DNA of 64,000 bases from Gemmatimonadaceae bacterium (GCA_019637445.1 JAHBVS010000003.1:186001-250000); one strand, 5' to 3'. Positions 16,418 through 28,527 are shown, counted from the first letter of the stretch. Numbers and translations: made by a program. Notes: generated by a model from the sequence alone, not told the origin.

Positions 16418-17388
16418 AGCTGCACGTCTGGCTCGCGTTGGTGCTGCTGCTACTTGTGGCAGTCGTACTTGGCGTACTCGGTGGCCCGGTTCCGCTCGCT
16501 GCCACCGAGGTGTGGTCGGCGCTGCGCGGCGTGGGTGACGCCACGCAGTTGGCGATCGTGCAGAACCTGCGATTGCCGCGCGTGGCGCTCGGTGTGGCGG
16601 TGGGGGCCGGACTCGCGGCCAGCGGCACAGCCTTGCAGGCCACGCTGCGCAATCCGCTGGCGGAGCCGTACCTCCTGGGAGTGAGCGGCGGTGCAGCGGC
16701 GGGAGCGGTGGCCGCTGTCACGCTGGGACTCAGCTCGGCCCTGTTGCTTCCGCTCTTTGCGTTCGCCGGGGCGGTGGTCGCCGTGGTCATCGTGCTCTTG
16801 GTGGCGCGCGCCGTGAGCGGCCACGCGGATCCGCGCGTGCTGTTGATGGCCGGCGTCGTCGTCGGCGCGTTCTGCACGGCAGTGATCATGGTGGCGCTGG
16901 CGACGGCGCCCGAGAACACCGTGCGCGGCGCCCTGTGGTGGATGATGGGCTCCCTCGGCGACGCGCAGTGGCGCTCGCTGCGCTGGGTGGCGCTCTACGT
17001 GGCGATTGGCATCGCACTGCTGGTGTGGTGGTCGCGCGACGTCGATGTCCTTGCGCTCGGTGAGGATGCCGCCGCCTCGTTGGGGCTGCCGGTGGAGCGC
17101 GTCACGCGGCGCATCTATCTCACGGCGTCGCTCCTGGCTGCGGCCACGGTGGCCGGAGCGGGACTGATCGGATTCGTCGGACTCATCGTTCCGGCGATCG
17201 CCCGCGCGCTCGGGGCACGCAACACTCGCCAGGCGGTTGTTGCCGCTGCGCTCGCTGGCGCGGCGCTCGTCGTGCTCGCCGATCTCGCGGCGCGCACCCT
17301 GCTGCGTCCGGCGGAACTCCCCTTGGGCGCGGTGACCGCTATCATCGGTGTGCCGTTCTTCCTCTGGCGCCTGCGGAGCGCGCGATGA
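16414..17388 (+). CDS. btuC: Vitamin B12 ABC transporter permease (FecCD family)
   Basis: A 324-residue membrane protein with about ten hydrophobic helices, starting GTG 16414 and overlapping the btuF stop by four bases. It contains LRLPRVALGVAVGAGLAASGTALQATLRNPLAEPYLLGVSGGA-type sequence, the FecCD-family signature, and GLIGFVGLIVPAIARAL near the C-terminus, which contacts the ATPase. BtuC would form the inner-membrane channel for cobalamin. The btuD start overlaps the stop by four bases. Confidence 0.92.
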   Translation: MKLHVWLALVLLLLVAVVLGVLGGPVPLAATEVWSALRGVGDATQLAIVQNLRLPRVALGVAVGAGLAASGTALQATLRNPLAEPYLLGVSGGAAAGAVAAVTLGLSSALLLPLFAFAGAVVAVVIVLLVARAVSGHADPRVLLMAGVVVGAFCTAVIMVALATAPENTVRGALWWMMGSLGDAQWRSLRWVALYVAIGIALLVWWSRDVDVLALGEDAAASLGLPVERVTRRIYLTASLLAAATVAGAGLIGFVGLIVPAIARALGARNTRQAVVAAALAGAALVVLADLAARTLLRPAELPLGAVTAIIGVPFFLWRLRSAR

Positions 17389-18173
17389 TTCGCTTCGAGA
17401 ATGCGCGCATTCGCTACCCGCGTGCGGCGGCCGCCGCCGTGGACGGCGTGAGCCTCGAGGCGCGGCGCGGCCGGGTGACCGCGGTCGTCGGGCCCAACGG
17501 CAGCGGCAAGAGCACCCTGGTGCGCGCGCTGCTCGGGCGACTGCCGGTCGAGGCCGGGCAGGTCACGCTGGACGGACAGCCGATCCGCAGCCATGACCGA
17601 CGCGTCGTGGCTACGCGGATGGCCGTGGTCCCGCAACGCGAGGAACCGGTGTTTCCGCTGGCCGTTCGCGAGTACATCGGTCTTGGGCGGCATCCGCACG
17701 GCGGACCCTTCGCCGGCCGCAGTGCCGAAGATCGTGCGGCCATCGAGCGTGCAGTCCAGCGCTCGGAAACAGTGGCCTTCCTGGACCGCGCCACGGACGA
17801 GTTGTCGGGCGGCGAGTGGCAGCGCGTACGCATCGCGCGCGCACTGGCGCAGGGCGGGGAAGCGCTGGTGCTCGACGAACCCACGACGTTTCTCGATATC
17901 GCGCACGAGATGGCGGTGTTCGAGCTCTGCGATGCCTTGGCCCGCGAGGGACAGGCGGTACTGCTCGTGAGCCATCAGCTCAACCTCGTCGCGCGCTTCG
18001 CCGACCACATTGTGCTGCTGCATCGCGGCCAGGTGGCGGCCGCCGGCTCGCCGGCCGAGGTGATGCGCGGCGACGTGCTCGAACGGGTCTACGAATGGCC
18101 GTTGGTGATCTCTCGCGATCCGGCCGTTGGCGCCCCCGTCTTGGTGCCACTCCGCGGCCGCGGCACTCGCTGA
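17385..18173 (+). CDS. btuD: Vitamin B12 ABC transporter ATP-binding protein
   Basis: A 262-residue ABC ATPase. Walker A GPNGSGKST lies at residues 36-44, the signature LSGGE at 140-144 and Walker B LVLDEPT at 161-167, followed by the H-loop SHQLNL. It would power BtuC. ATG 17385 overlaps btuC by four bases. The next gene, the receptor, lies 132 bases away behind a repeat patch, so this operon may end here. Confidence 0.92.
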   Translation: MIRFENARIRYPRAAAAAVDGVSLEARRGRVTAVVGPNGSGKSTLVRALLGRLPVEAGQVTLDGQPIRSHDRRVVATRMAVVPQREEPVFPLAVREYIGLGRHPHGGPFAGRSAEDRAAIERAVQRSETVAFLDRATDELSGGEWQRVRIARALAQGGEALVLDEPTTFLDIAHEMAVFELCDALAREGQAVLLVSHQLNLVARFADHIVLLHRGQVAAAGSPAEVMRGDVLERVYEWPLVISRDPAVGAPVLVPLRGRGTR

Positions 18174-18192
18174 CCCGCATCCCGTTTCTCGT

Positions 18193-18258
18193 CGCTCACG
18201 ACTCACGACTCACGACTCACGACTCACGACTCACGACTCACGACTCACGACTCACGAC
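18193..18258. repeat. Tandem heptamer array (ACTCACG)n
   Basis: Nine or so near-perfect copies of the 7-base unit ACTCACG, then diverged copies (TTTCCACTTACGACTT) up to about 18275. The same unit recurs near 50268-50305, and in reverse complement near 50188-50218. It is not a CRISPR (no spacers). Mechanism unknown; tandem slippage or a dispersed intergenic element are both possible. Confidence 0.85.
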
Positions 18259-18305
18259 TTTCCACTTACGACTTCCCGTATCCTCCCAGCCGCCAGATCA
18301 CCAGA

Positions 18306-20249
18306 ATGCCCCGCATCCCAGTCCTTGCCCTGTCCGCAGCCGCCCTCGCGCTCCCACTCCGCGCCCAGGAGCCCGACCGCCGCGACCTCCCCGCAACGGT
18401 CATCACCGCCACGCGCCTCGCCACCCCGCTCAACGCCCTCACCTCGACCGTCACGCTGCTCGACGCCCGTGACCTCCAGAGCGAAGGCCTGACACACGTG
18501 GCCGACGCCCTGCGCCGCGTCCCGGGCCTGGTGATGGCGCGGCAGTCGAGCTTCGGTGGCCCCGCCGCACTCTTCATGCGGGGCGGCGAATCCGACTACG
18601 TGCGCGTGCTGGTTGACGGCATTCCCGTCAACTTGCCTGGCGGCTCGCTCGACATTGGCCGCCTCACGCTCGACGATGTGGAGCGAATCGAGGTGCTGCG
18701 CGGCCCGGCCAGCGTGCTTTACGGGTCGGAGGCTGTATCCGGCGTGATCCAGATCTTCACGCGGCGCGGGAATGGCGCGGCACGCGTCACGGCCGAGCTC
18801 GGCGCCGGCAGCTACGACGCGCAGCGCGCGTCATTGGGCGCTGGCGGCGGCAGCGCCCGGATGGGTTGGAGCCTGCAGGCGGACCGGCACGCCTCGGACG
18901 GCGTGCTGCCCTTCAACAACGCCTATCGCAACGATGGCATCAGCGGCTCGCTGTCGCTTGCGCCGGACGCACGCACCGACTTGCGGTTGACGACGCGCTA
19001 CAACACCTCGATGTACCAGTATCCCACGAATTCGTCCGGTGGCGTAGACGATCGCAACGCCGAGCGCACGGAGCATCGCGTGCTGGCGGGTGTCGAGCTG
19101 GGCCGGCGCTGGACGGACCGCCTCGACTCGCGAGTCCAGTTCACCGCGACCGACCTGCTCCCGCGCGATAACGATGGTCCGGACAACGCGGCCGACACGC
19201 TGGGTTTCTACGGATACTTCGCGCGCGCCACGGTGAAGCGACGCTTGGCCGATGCTCGCAGCACGCTGCGTCTGGGTGCAGCGCAGTTCGTCACGCTGGG
19301 CGCGGAATGGTCACGCGACACGGAGAAGAGCGCCTCGGTGTCGCTGAGCGAGTTCGGGCCGTTCCCGGACGCCTTCGAGGCGGCGCGTGAGAACACGGCG
19401 CTCTACGCGCAGCTGCAAGGAGCGCGCGAGCGTCTCACGTATACGCTTGGCGGACGCCTCGACGAGAACACCGCCTTCGGCTCGTTCCGCACCGCGCGGA
19501 TTGGCGCAGGACTCCGTCTAACCGAGCGCCTCCGGCTGCGCGCATCCTATGGTTCTGCCTTCAAGGCGCCGAGCTTCTTCGAGAACTTCGCCACGGGCTT
19601 CACCGTGGGGAACACGAACCTCGTGCCTGAACAGTCGCGCTCCGGCGATCTCGGCCTCGAGTTCGGCTTCCGGAACGGCGTCGGCCTTCGGATCACGGCA
19701 TTCCAGCAGCGATTCCGCGACCTGATCCAGTACACGGGTGCGCCGCCGGCACCGGGCGACCCGAACTACTACAACATCGCGCGGGCGAACGCGGGTGGCG
19801 TCGAGTTCGAGGCCGACCTGCCATCGGTCGCCGGGTTCGCGACCTCGTTCTCGCACACGTGGACGGAGACGCGGGTAGTCGACGCGGGCTTCGATACCGG
19901 AGGCGGTGCGAACTTCGTCGAGGGTGGATCGCTCATTCGGCGGCCGACGCACACCACCAGCATCGCGGCACGCCGCGCCCTGGGCGACCGGACCAACCTG
20001 TCGGTGACGGCCGTGCGTATCGGAGAGCGCGAGGATCGTGACTTCTCGTCCTTCCCGGCCGCGCCCGTGACCCTCGATGCGGTTGTGTTGCTCGATGTAG
20101 CCACCGAGATCCGTCTCTCGCTGCCGGGTGTCGCCTCGTCACGCCTGCTGCTGCGCGCCGAGAACCTCTTGGATCGCCGCTACGAGCAAGTGGCCGGTTT
20201 CGCATCGCCGGGCCGCGTGTTCTTCGCGGGCCTTAGATTGGAGCGGTGA
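18306..20249 (+). CDS. btuB: TonB-dependent outer-membrane receptor, BtuB-like (vitamin B12)
   Basis: A 647-residue TonB-dependent receptor. A signal peptide ends near residue 20 (LPLRAQ). The plug domain (about 25-150) has ATVITATRLATPLNAL, ALRRVPGLV and the LDDVERIEVLRGPASVLYGSEAVSGVIQI motif. The rest alternates strands of a 22-stranded barrel and ends with RVFFAGLRLER. B12 specificity is inferred from proximity to the cobalamin riboswitch and btuFCD. It may be controlled by its own promoter; TATCCT (18279) is the only -10-like hexamer. The stop overlaps recO as GTGA. Confidence 0.88.
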   Translation: MPRIPVLALSAAALALPLRAQEPDRRDLPATVITATRLATPLNALTSTVTLLDARDLQSEGLTHVADALRRVPGLVMARQSSFGGPAALFMRGGESDYVRVLVDGIPVNLPGGSLDIGRLTLDDVERIEVLRGPASVLYGSEAVSGVIQIFTRRGNGAARVTAELGAGSYDAQRASLGAGGGSARMGWSLQADRHASDGVLPFNNAYRNDGISGSLSLAPDARTDLRLTTRYNTSMYQYPTNSSGGVDDRNAERTEHRVLAGVELGRRWTDRLDSRVQFTATDLLPRDNDGPDNAADTLGFYGYFARATVKRRLADARSTLRLGAAQFVTLGAEWSRDTEKSASVSLSEFGPFPDAFEAARENTALYAQLQGARERLTYTLGGRLDENTAFGSFRTARIGAGLRLTERLRLRASYGSAFKAPSFFENFATGFTVGNTNLVPEQSRSGDLGLEFGFRNGVGLRITAFQQRFRDLIQYTGAPPAPGDPNYYNIARANAGGVEFEADLPSVAGFATSFSHTWTETRVVDAGFDTGGGANFVEGGSLIRRPTHTTSIAARRALGDRTNLSVTAVRIGEREDRDFSSFPAAPVTLDAVVLLDVATEIRLSLPGVASSRLLLRAENLLDRRYEQVAGFASPGRVFFAGLRLER

Positions 20250-20989
20250 TTGAAACGCGCGCGATCGTCCTTCACGCCTTTGACTACCGCGAGACGAGCC
20301 GCATCGTGCGGCTCGCCACCCGGGACGCTGGCGTCATAGCGGCGATCGCGCGAGGGGCCCGCCGGCCGCGCAGTCGCTTCGGCCAAGGCCTCGATCTCTT
20401 CACCAGCGGCAGTGCACAGGTCGCCCTGCATGGCACGGGCGACTTGCACACGTTGGCGTCATTCGAGGCCACGGATTCCCGCGTGGGGCTGGCCAGTTCC
20501 CTTCGGCACTTCGGGGCGGCCGCGGCGCTGGGCGAGCTGTGTCTGCGCTTCGGGACGGAAGCCACCCCAGGCGTGCACGATGCATTGGAGTCGGGGCTCG
20601 ACGAGCTGGCGCGGGCTGGCGCTGGGTTGGTCAGCGGTTTGGCGCTGGCCGCCGCCTGGCGGATCGTCGCCGAGCTCGGGTTTGCTCCGGCGCTGGACGA
20701 CTGCGCGCTGTGCCATCGGCCAATCGATGAGCACGAGGAGGTGCGGTTCTCACACCGCGCTGGCGGGGCTGTCTGTGTGGGTTGTCGAAGTCTCGCGCCA
20801 GGAGCTCGCGCGCTGCCAGCTGAGGCGCGCTCAACGCTCCGGAGTTGGCTTGACGGCAACGCCGTGCCGATTGCGGACCGCGCCACCGAGCGCGCGCACC
20901 AGCGCCTCCTGCGGGAGTTCCTCGAGGAGCACCTGGCGGACGGCAAGGCCCTGGGCGCGTTTCAGTCGTGGGAGCGCCTCGAACCGTGA
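20246..20989 (+). CDS. recO: DNA repair protein RecO
   Basis: RecO helps load RecA on SSB-coated gaps in recombinational repair. The 247-residue protein has an N-terminal OB fold (ETRAIVLHAFDYRETSRIVRLAT) and a C-terminal helical domain with a zinc finger: CALC at about residues 153-156 and CVGC at about 176-179. GTG 20246 overlaps the btuB end by four bases. A TAGATT hexamer at 20235-20240 might drive a leaderless transcript. The stop overlaps selB as GTGA. Confidence 0.93.
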   Translation: MIETRAIVLHAFDYRETSRIVRLATRDAGVIAAIARGARRPRSRFGQGLDLFTSGSAQVALHGTGDLHTLASFEATDSRVGLASSLRHFGAAAALGELCLRFGTEATPGVHDALESGLDELARAGAGLVSGLALAAAWRIVAELGFAPALDDCALCHRPIDEHEEVRFSHRAGGAVCVGCRSLAPGARALPAEARSTLRSWLDGNAVPIADRATERAHQRLLREFLEEHLADGKALGAFQSWERLEP

Positions 20990-22842
20990 TCATCGGGACG
21001 GCGGGGCACATCGACCACGGGAAGACCGCGCTCGTGCGTGCACTCACCGGCATCGACACGGACCGGCTGCCAGAGGAGAAGCGCCGCGGCATCACCATCG
21101 CGCTCGGCTTCGCGCCACTCGTGTTGGCGGAGATCGGAACCGTCGGGATCGTGGACGTGCCGGGGCACGAGGCCTTCGTGCGCACGATGCTGGCCGGTGC
21201 CTCCGGCATCGACTGCGCGCTCTTGGTAGTGGCCGCCGACGAAGGGGTGATGCCGCAGACGCGGGAGCACCTGCACGTCCTCCAGTTGCTCGGAGTGACG
21301 CGCGGGGTTGTCGCGTTGACCAAGTGCGACGTTGCCGACGTCGAGCTGCAGGACATCGCGCGCTTGGATCTCAAGCAGGTGTTGGCGTCCTCGTCCATCG
21401 CGGCGGCGCCGATCGTGGCCGTCTCCGCGCTCACAGGAAGGGGCATCGAAGAACTCCGCGCGGAGCTCGCCAAGGCGCTGAAGCAGGTGCCGGGCCGCGA
21501 CGAGTCCGAGCCGTTCCGGATGCCGGTGGACCGCGTGTTCTCCGTCGCAGGGGCGGGAACCGTTGTGACGGGCACCACGTGGAGCGGCAGCGTTCGTGTG
21601 GGTGAGGCCCTGCGATTCCTCCCGGCAGAGCACGCGGCGCGCCTCCGAAGCGTGGAGACGCACGGACACTCGGTCGAGGCCAGCAGCCCCGGTGCGCGGA
21701 CAGCAATGGCGGTGGCGGGTGTTGACCGAGACGATGTCCATCCGGGCGACGTGGTCGTGCGCGCGGCTGATGCGTGGGTCCTTAGTCGGATCCTGCGCGC
21801 GGACGTGACGCTGCTCGACGGCGCGCCACTGCTCGGCCCTCGCACGCAGCTGCGATTCCACCTTGGAACTGCGGAGCGCGGGGCGCGGATCGTCGCGACG
21901 GGGGGTCCCGTCGCTGCGGGAACCGAGCGTGCGGTGCGCGTGCTGCTCGACGCGCCGGTCGTGGCGCGGGCAGGGGATCGCTTCGTGCTGCGCGGCGGCA
22001 GTCCCCACACGACCATCGGTGGTGGCGTGATCAGCGATCCCCTCGCGCCGACTGCGCGTGCCCGACCGTTCGCGCACACGGCGGCGAGTCCCGCACAGCG
22101 CCTGACCTGGATGCTCAGCGAGGCGGGAAAGTCGGGTGTCGACCTGCCAGGCCTCGTGCAGCGCCTCGGGCTCAGCGCGGCGGCCGTCGCCAAGCTCACC
22201 CGCGCGGCCAAGGGAGTCGCTGAGGTCGGGGGGAGGCTGTACGAGTCGACTGCGCTGGAGCGCCTCCGTGCCGAGTTGCTGGCCATGGTGTCCGATACGC
22301 ATCGAGCCCAGCCACTCTCGCCGGGACTGGATCGGCAGACCGCACGCTCGGCGCTTCGCGCGGCGCCGGAGTTGGTGGACGAGGTCATTCGGCGGGCCGA
22401 GCGTGCCGGGCTGGTCGAGGCGCACGGGAGCGTGCTGCGCGCGCCGGGATTCGATCCGTCGTCGAGCGCGACCGCGGGGACCCTGAAGGACGCCGTGTTC
22501 GCCACGATTGAAGCAGCGGGAACGGAACCGCCCGCGACGGCGGAGATCGTGGCCGCCCACGGCAAGGATGCCATCGCCACGCTGAAGCTTCTGGAGCGGG
22601 AAGGGCTGCTCGTGCCCGTGAGCATCGAGCGGCCGTTCGCCGCGTCGGCGGTGCGGCAGTTGCTCGCCGCCCTGCGCAGCGGCACGAACCCCGAGCGCCG
22701 CTACTCACCGTCGGAGCTGCGCGAGATCCTCGGCATCAGCCGCAAGTACCTGATTCCCTTCCTGGAGTGGTGCGACCGCCGTGGCATCTCGCGGCGCACC
22801 GACGCCGGCCGCACCTTTCCCGCGGTTCCGGAGCATCCCTGA
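20986..22842 (+). CDS. selB: Selenocysteine-specific elongation factor SelB
   Basis: SelB is an EF-Tu-like GTPase that brings Sec-tRNA to UGA codons marked by a SECIS hairpin. The 618-residue protein has the G1 loop GTAGHIDHGKT at 4-14, G3 DVPGHE, G4 TKCD, then two beta-barrel domains (about 190-370) and four C-terminal winged helices (about 390-618) that bind the SECIS RNA. The N-terminal GTG 20986 overlaps the recO stop by four bases; an upstream GTG (20968) is possible. No selA, selD or selC tRNA is in the window, so it is presumably separated from those. Confidence 0.93.
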   Translation: MIIGTAGHIDHGKTALVRALTGIDTDRLPEEKRRGITIALGFAPLVLAEIGTVGIVDVPGHEAFVRTMLAGASGIDCALLVVAADEGVMPQTREHLHVLQLLGVTRGVVALTKCDVADVELQDIARLDLKQVLASSSIAAAPIVAVSALTGRGIEELRAELAKALKQVPGRDESEPFRMPVDRVFSVAGAGTVVTGTTWSGSVRVGEALRFLPAEHAARLRSVETHGHSVEASSPGARTAMAVAGVDRDDVHPGDVVVRAADAWVLSRILRADVTLLDGAPLLGPRTQLRFHLGTAERGARIVATGGPVAAGTERAVRVLLDAPVVARAGDRFVLRGGSPHTTIGGGVISDPLAPTARARPFAHTAASPAQRLTWMLSEAGKSGVDLPGLVQRLGLSAAAVAKLTRAAKGVAEVGGRLYESTALERLRAELLAMVSDTHRAQPLSPGLDRQTARSALRAAPELVDEVIRRAERAGLVEAHGSVLRAPGFDPSSSATAGTLKDAVFATIEAAGTEPPATAEIVAAHGKDAIATLKLLEREGLLVPVSIERPFAASAVRQLLAALRSGTNPERRYSPSELREILGISRKYLIPFLEWCDRRGISRRTDAGRTFPAVPEHP

Positions 22843-23050
22843 CTTCGCGCTCGGGCTTTTGCCCTCGCGCCGACCGGTGTTCCCACCCCAAGCTGCAGTA
22901 CCGACGAATCGGCATTTCGGGGCGCCATTGCCGCACGGGCGCACGCCGAAACGGCGGAGAAGTAACGGCGTAGTGCTTGCGTGACGTGATGGCGAGGCGC
23001 GCCCCCGAGCCGGGTGGCACGCAAGACCTGATTCCGACGACGACCCAATT
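22843..23050. other. Intergenic region before clpB
   Basis: Contains a hairpin GCGC..GGGC TTTT GCCC..GCGC near 22848-22870 after selB, not followed by a T run. I see no CIRCE and no convincing HAIR element or heat-shock -35/-10 pair. Promoter of clpB not identified. Confidence 0.4.
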
Positions 23051-26180
<3,130 letters not shown>

Positions 26181-26289
26181 AAACCGCAGCCAAGCGCCGG
26201 CGGCGCCACAGGCGGAGCAGGTAGAGCGTCAGCGCGGTGAGCATCCCGCGAGCAAGTATCGGTCGCTGCGGTTCGTTCCTGTATACCCG

Positions 26290-26318
26290 TTGAACCGCCT
26301 CCCACGAGCGTTTAGCTT
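26290..26318 (+). promoter_or_regulatory. Promoter of tRNA-Ser(CGA)
   Basis: TTGAAC (26290-26295) and TAGCTT (26313-26318) are spaced by 17 bases, and the tRNA begins at 26331, 13 bases downstream, as expected for a stable-RNA promoter. Confidence 0.7.
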
Positions 26319-26330
26319 TCGCCCTCTGTT

Positions 26331-26417
26331 GGACAGGTGGCCGAGTGGTTGAAGGCACCGGTCTCGAAAACCGGCAAACCGGCAACGGTTTCGAGAGTTC
26401 GAATCTCTCCCTGTCCG
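26331..26417 (+). tRNA. tRNA-Ser, anticodon CGA (codon UCG)
   Basis: An 87-base class II tRNA. The acceptor GGACAGG pairs with CCTGTCC, the anticodon stem CCGGT/ACCGG encloses CTCGAAA, giving anticodon CGA, and a long variable arm (GGCAAACCGGCAACGGTTTC region) follows. T-arm GAGAGTTCGAATCTCTC is complete. The CCA tail is not encoded. Confidence 0.93.
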
Positions 26418-26426
26418 TGTGGTACC

Positions 26427-26453
26427 CGACGCGCTGGCTGTGCCGGCGCGTCG
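26427..26453 (+). terminator. Hairpin after tRNA-Ser(CGA)
   Basis: A 12-bp stem CGACGCGCTGGC / GCCGGCGCGTCG with one T-G pair and a TGT loop, then TCGTTTCC. It is a strong structure with a short U run, likely the end of the first tRNA transcript. Confidence 0.55.
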
Positions 26454-26499
26454 TCGTTTCCGGGGGCCTCGGCTTCCAGTAGGATTCAGCAGTAGCCCA

Positions 26500-26587
26500 G
26501 GACAGGTGGCCGAGTGGTTTAAGGCGCACGCCTGGAAAGCGTGTATACGTTAATAGCGTATCGCGGGTTCGAATCCCGCCCTGTCCG
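26500..26587 (+). tRNA. tRNA-Ser, anticodon GGA (codons UCC/UCU)
   Basis: An 88-base class II tRNA. The acceptor GGACAGG/CCTGTCC and the D arm are identical to the upstream tRNA-Ser. The anticodon stem CACGC/GCGTG encloses CTGGAAA, giving anticodon GGA. The long variable arm and T-arm are complete (CGGGTTCGAATCCCG). No CCA encoded. A TAGGAT hexamer at 26480-26485 may be its -10. Confidence 0.94.
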
Positions 26588-26727
26588 TGCTCTCGACGCC
26601 CCGTTACGGCCCTCGCCGCAGCGGGGTGTTGCGCATCCCTGACCCCGCGTCGACACAACCGTGACGCGCCGGGCAAACCTTTCCTGCGCACCCGGTGTCA
26701 GACCGTGTGAAGACGCAGGAGACCCCT

Positions 26728-26913
26728 ATGGATGCCAACGTGACCCGACTCTCAACCACCCGCTTCGAGCTACGCGACGCCGCCGGCCGCGTGATCGGGA
26801 CCATCGTCCGCCCCGTCGAGGAGCAGCCGATCGGCCCCGGCCGCGAGAAGGTGTATCTCGCCCGCCGCGCCCCGCGCCTCGAAGTCCGCGACCGCAGCTC
26901 GAACGCGGCCTAG
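26728..26913 (+). CDS. Small hypothetical protein
   Basis: A 61-residue protein with a good Shine-Dalgarno AGGAG (26717-26721) six bases upstream of ATG. It has a strand pattern (STTRFELRDAAGRVIGTIVRP) and a basic end, with no signal peptide, helix bundle or known motif. It lies alone between a tRNA and pyrR. I do not recognise it. It may be lineage-conserved; the strong ribosome site argues that it is real. Confidence 0.6.
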   Translation: MDANVTRLSTTRFELRDAAGRVIGTIVRPVEEQPIGPGREKVYLARRAPRLEVRDRSSNAA

Positions 26914-26949
26914 CTGACCGCCGGCCACCGGAGCCCCTCCGGCCGCCGC

Positions 26950-26980
26950 GTCGCGCGCAGCGTGCCTAGGCGCGCGCGAC
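26950..26980 (+). terminator. Hairpin between the small ORF and pyrR
   Basis: A perfect 9-bp stem GTCGCGCGC / GCGCGCGAC with a 13-base loop. No U tail. It may end the small-ORF transcript. A second weaker pair (GGCTC ... GAGCC, about 26990-27008) follows. Not a recognisable PyrR-binding attenuator. Confidence 0.35.
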
Positions 26981-27028
26981 CAAGCGCACGGCTCCCATCC
27001 GGAGAGCCCCGCGCACATATTTCCGAGG

Positions 27029-27571
27029 ATGTCCTCGTCCTCGGTCCTGTTGGATGCGCGCGCCGTCGCGCGAACGATCTCGCGAATGGCCGACGAGATC
27101 CTCGAACGCAATGACGGCCCCGATCGCCTGATGCTCGTCGGCATCCAGCGTCGCGGCGTCCAGATTGCCGACCGCATCGCCGACGTCATCAAGGAACGCG
27201 AGGGTCAGGACGTGCCCCGCGGCGCCCTCGACATCACGCTCTACCGCGATGACCTGCAGACCGTGGGCCCGCGCCCCGTGGTCGGCCAGACACACCTGCC
27301 CGGCGCACTGGAAGGCAAGGTCGTCGTCATCGTCGATGACGTGCTCTTCACGGGCCGCACCATCCGCGCGGCGCTGGACGAGCTCGCCGATTTCGGCCGC
27401 CCCTCTCGCATCATGCTCGCGGTGCTCGTGGACCGCGGCGGCCGCGAGCTTCCCATCCACGCCGATGTGGTCGGCAAGAAGGTCAGCGTGCCACCCGGCG
27501 GACGCGTGGACGTGCTCGTCCCCTCGCTCGACGGCCGCGACGAAGTCATCCTCGCCGGGGGCGGGGCGTGA
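27029..27571 (+). CDS. pyrR: PyrR bifunctional regulator / uracil phosphoribosyltransferase
   Basis: PyrR binds pyr mRNA in a UMP-dependent way in many bacteria and can also salvage uracil. The 180-residue protein has the PRPP loop [13 protein letters not shown] and [23 protein letters not shown]-type sequence with the typical PyrR N-terminal half ([16 protein letters not shown]). It leads the operon pyrR-pyrB-pyrC. CATATT at 27016-27021 lies seven bases before the ATG, suggesting a leaderless transcript. No attenuator is seen before it, so its regulatory RNA site is not visible. The stop overlaps pyrB as GTGA. Confidence 0.93.
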   Translation: MSSSSVLLDARAVARTISRMADEILERNDGPDRLMLVGIQRRGVQIADRIADVIKEREGQDVPRGALDITLYRDDLQTVGPRPVVGQTHLPGALEGKVVVIVDDVLFTGRTIRAALDELADFGRPSRIMLAVLVDRGGRELPIHADVVGKKVSVPPGGRVDVLVPSLDGRDEVILAGGGA

Positions 27572-28527
27572 GCGCCTCGCTCGGCAAGGATCTCATCGGG
27601 CTCGCTGGCCTCTCCGGCGAACAGATCACCACGATTCTCGACGTCGCCGAGCCCCTGCGCGAGATCTCCGAGCGCGCCATCAAGAAGGTGCCGACGCTGC
27701 GCGGCATGACGGTGGTGAATCTGTTCTTCGAGCCGTCCACGCGGACGCGCATCTCGTTCGAGTTCGCCGAGAAGCGGATGAGCGCCGACACGGTGAACGT
27801 CGCCGCCGTCGGGTCGAGCGTGTCCAAGGGCGAGACCCTCGTGGACACCGCGCGGAACCTCGAGGCGATGCGCATCGACATGGTCGTCATCCGCCACGGC
27901 TCGTCCGGCGCGGCGCGCTTCCTGGCCGAGCGCATCGACTCAAACGTGATCAACGCCGGCGACGGCACGCACGAGCACCCGACGCAGGGCCTGCTCGACA
28001 TCCTCACCCTGCGCCAGCGCTTCGGCTCGCTCGAGGGCCGCAAGGTCTGCCTGGTGGGCGATGTGCTGCACTCGCGCGTCGCCCGCTCGAATCTGTGGGG
28101 CCTCAAGGCCCTTGGCGCCGACGTCGCCGTCTGCGGTCCGCGCTCGCTGCTGCCCAACGCCATCCACGAGATGGGCGTGAAGGTCTTCAACCGCATCGAG
28201 ACGGCCATCGAATGGGCCGAGGCGCTGAACGTCCTGCGCCTGCAGCTCGAGCGAATGCAGGCCGGCTACATCCCGTCGTTGCGCGAGTACAACCGCGTCT
28301 TCGGCGTCACCCGCGCGCGGCTCGAGGCCGCGCCGCGCGACTTGCTCATCCTCCACCCGGGGCCGATGAATCGCGGCGTCGAGATAGATTCCGACGTCGC
28401 CGATGGCCCGCACTCCGTGATCCTAGACCAAGTGACCAACGGCGTGGCCGTGCGTATGGCCGTGCTCTATCTCCTCGCCGGCCAGAAGGCCTCGCTGGCA
28501 GATGTCGCCAAGGGAGGCGCCCAGTGA
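27568..28527 (+). CDS. pyrB: Aspartate carbamoyltransferase catalytic chain
   Basis: PyrB joins carbamoyl phosphate and aspartate, the first committed step of pyrimidine synthesis. The 319-residue protein has the carbamoyl-phosphate loop EPSTRTR at 55-61, [11 protein letters not shown], and the aspartate loop LQLERM. No PyrI regulatory chain is adjacent. GTG 27568 overlaps pyrR by four bases; the end overlaps pyrC by four bases, so the three genes are coupled. Confidence 0.96.
   Translation: MSASLGKDLIGLAGLSGEQITTILDVAEPLREISERAIKKVPTLRGMTVVNLFFEPSTRTRISFEFAEKRMSADTVNVAAVGSSVSKGETLVDTARNLEAMRIDMVVIRHGSSGAARFLAERIDSNVINAGDGTHEHPTQGLLDILTLRQRFGSLEGRKVCLVGDVLHSRVARSNLWGLKALGADVAVCGPRSLLPNAIHEMGVKVFNRIETAIEWAEALNVLRLQLERMQAGYIPSLREYNRVFGVTRARLEAAPRDLLILHPGPMNRGVEIDSDVADGPHSVILDQVTNGVAVRMAVLYLLAGQKASLADVAKGGAQ

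Noticed and set aside
18193-18258. Heptamer repeat array looks like a CRISPR array
   Set aside because: Units of 7 bases directly adjoining, no spacers of unique sequence and no cas genes near.
22843-23050. CIRCE, HAIR or sigma-32 site before clpB
   Set aside because: CTTGCG at 22976 and CCCCC at 23002 are the only similar pieces and the distance of 20 bases is wrong; no inverted repeats of HAIR or CIRCE.
26950-27008. Hairpins before pyrR as a PyrR attenuator
   Set aside because: No PyrR-binding consensus or U-run, and the probable -10 at 27016 lies downstream, so the hairpins would not be in the pyr transcript.
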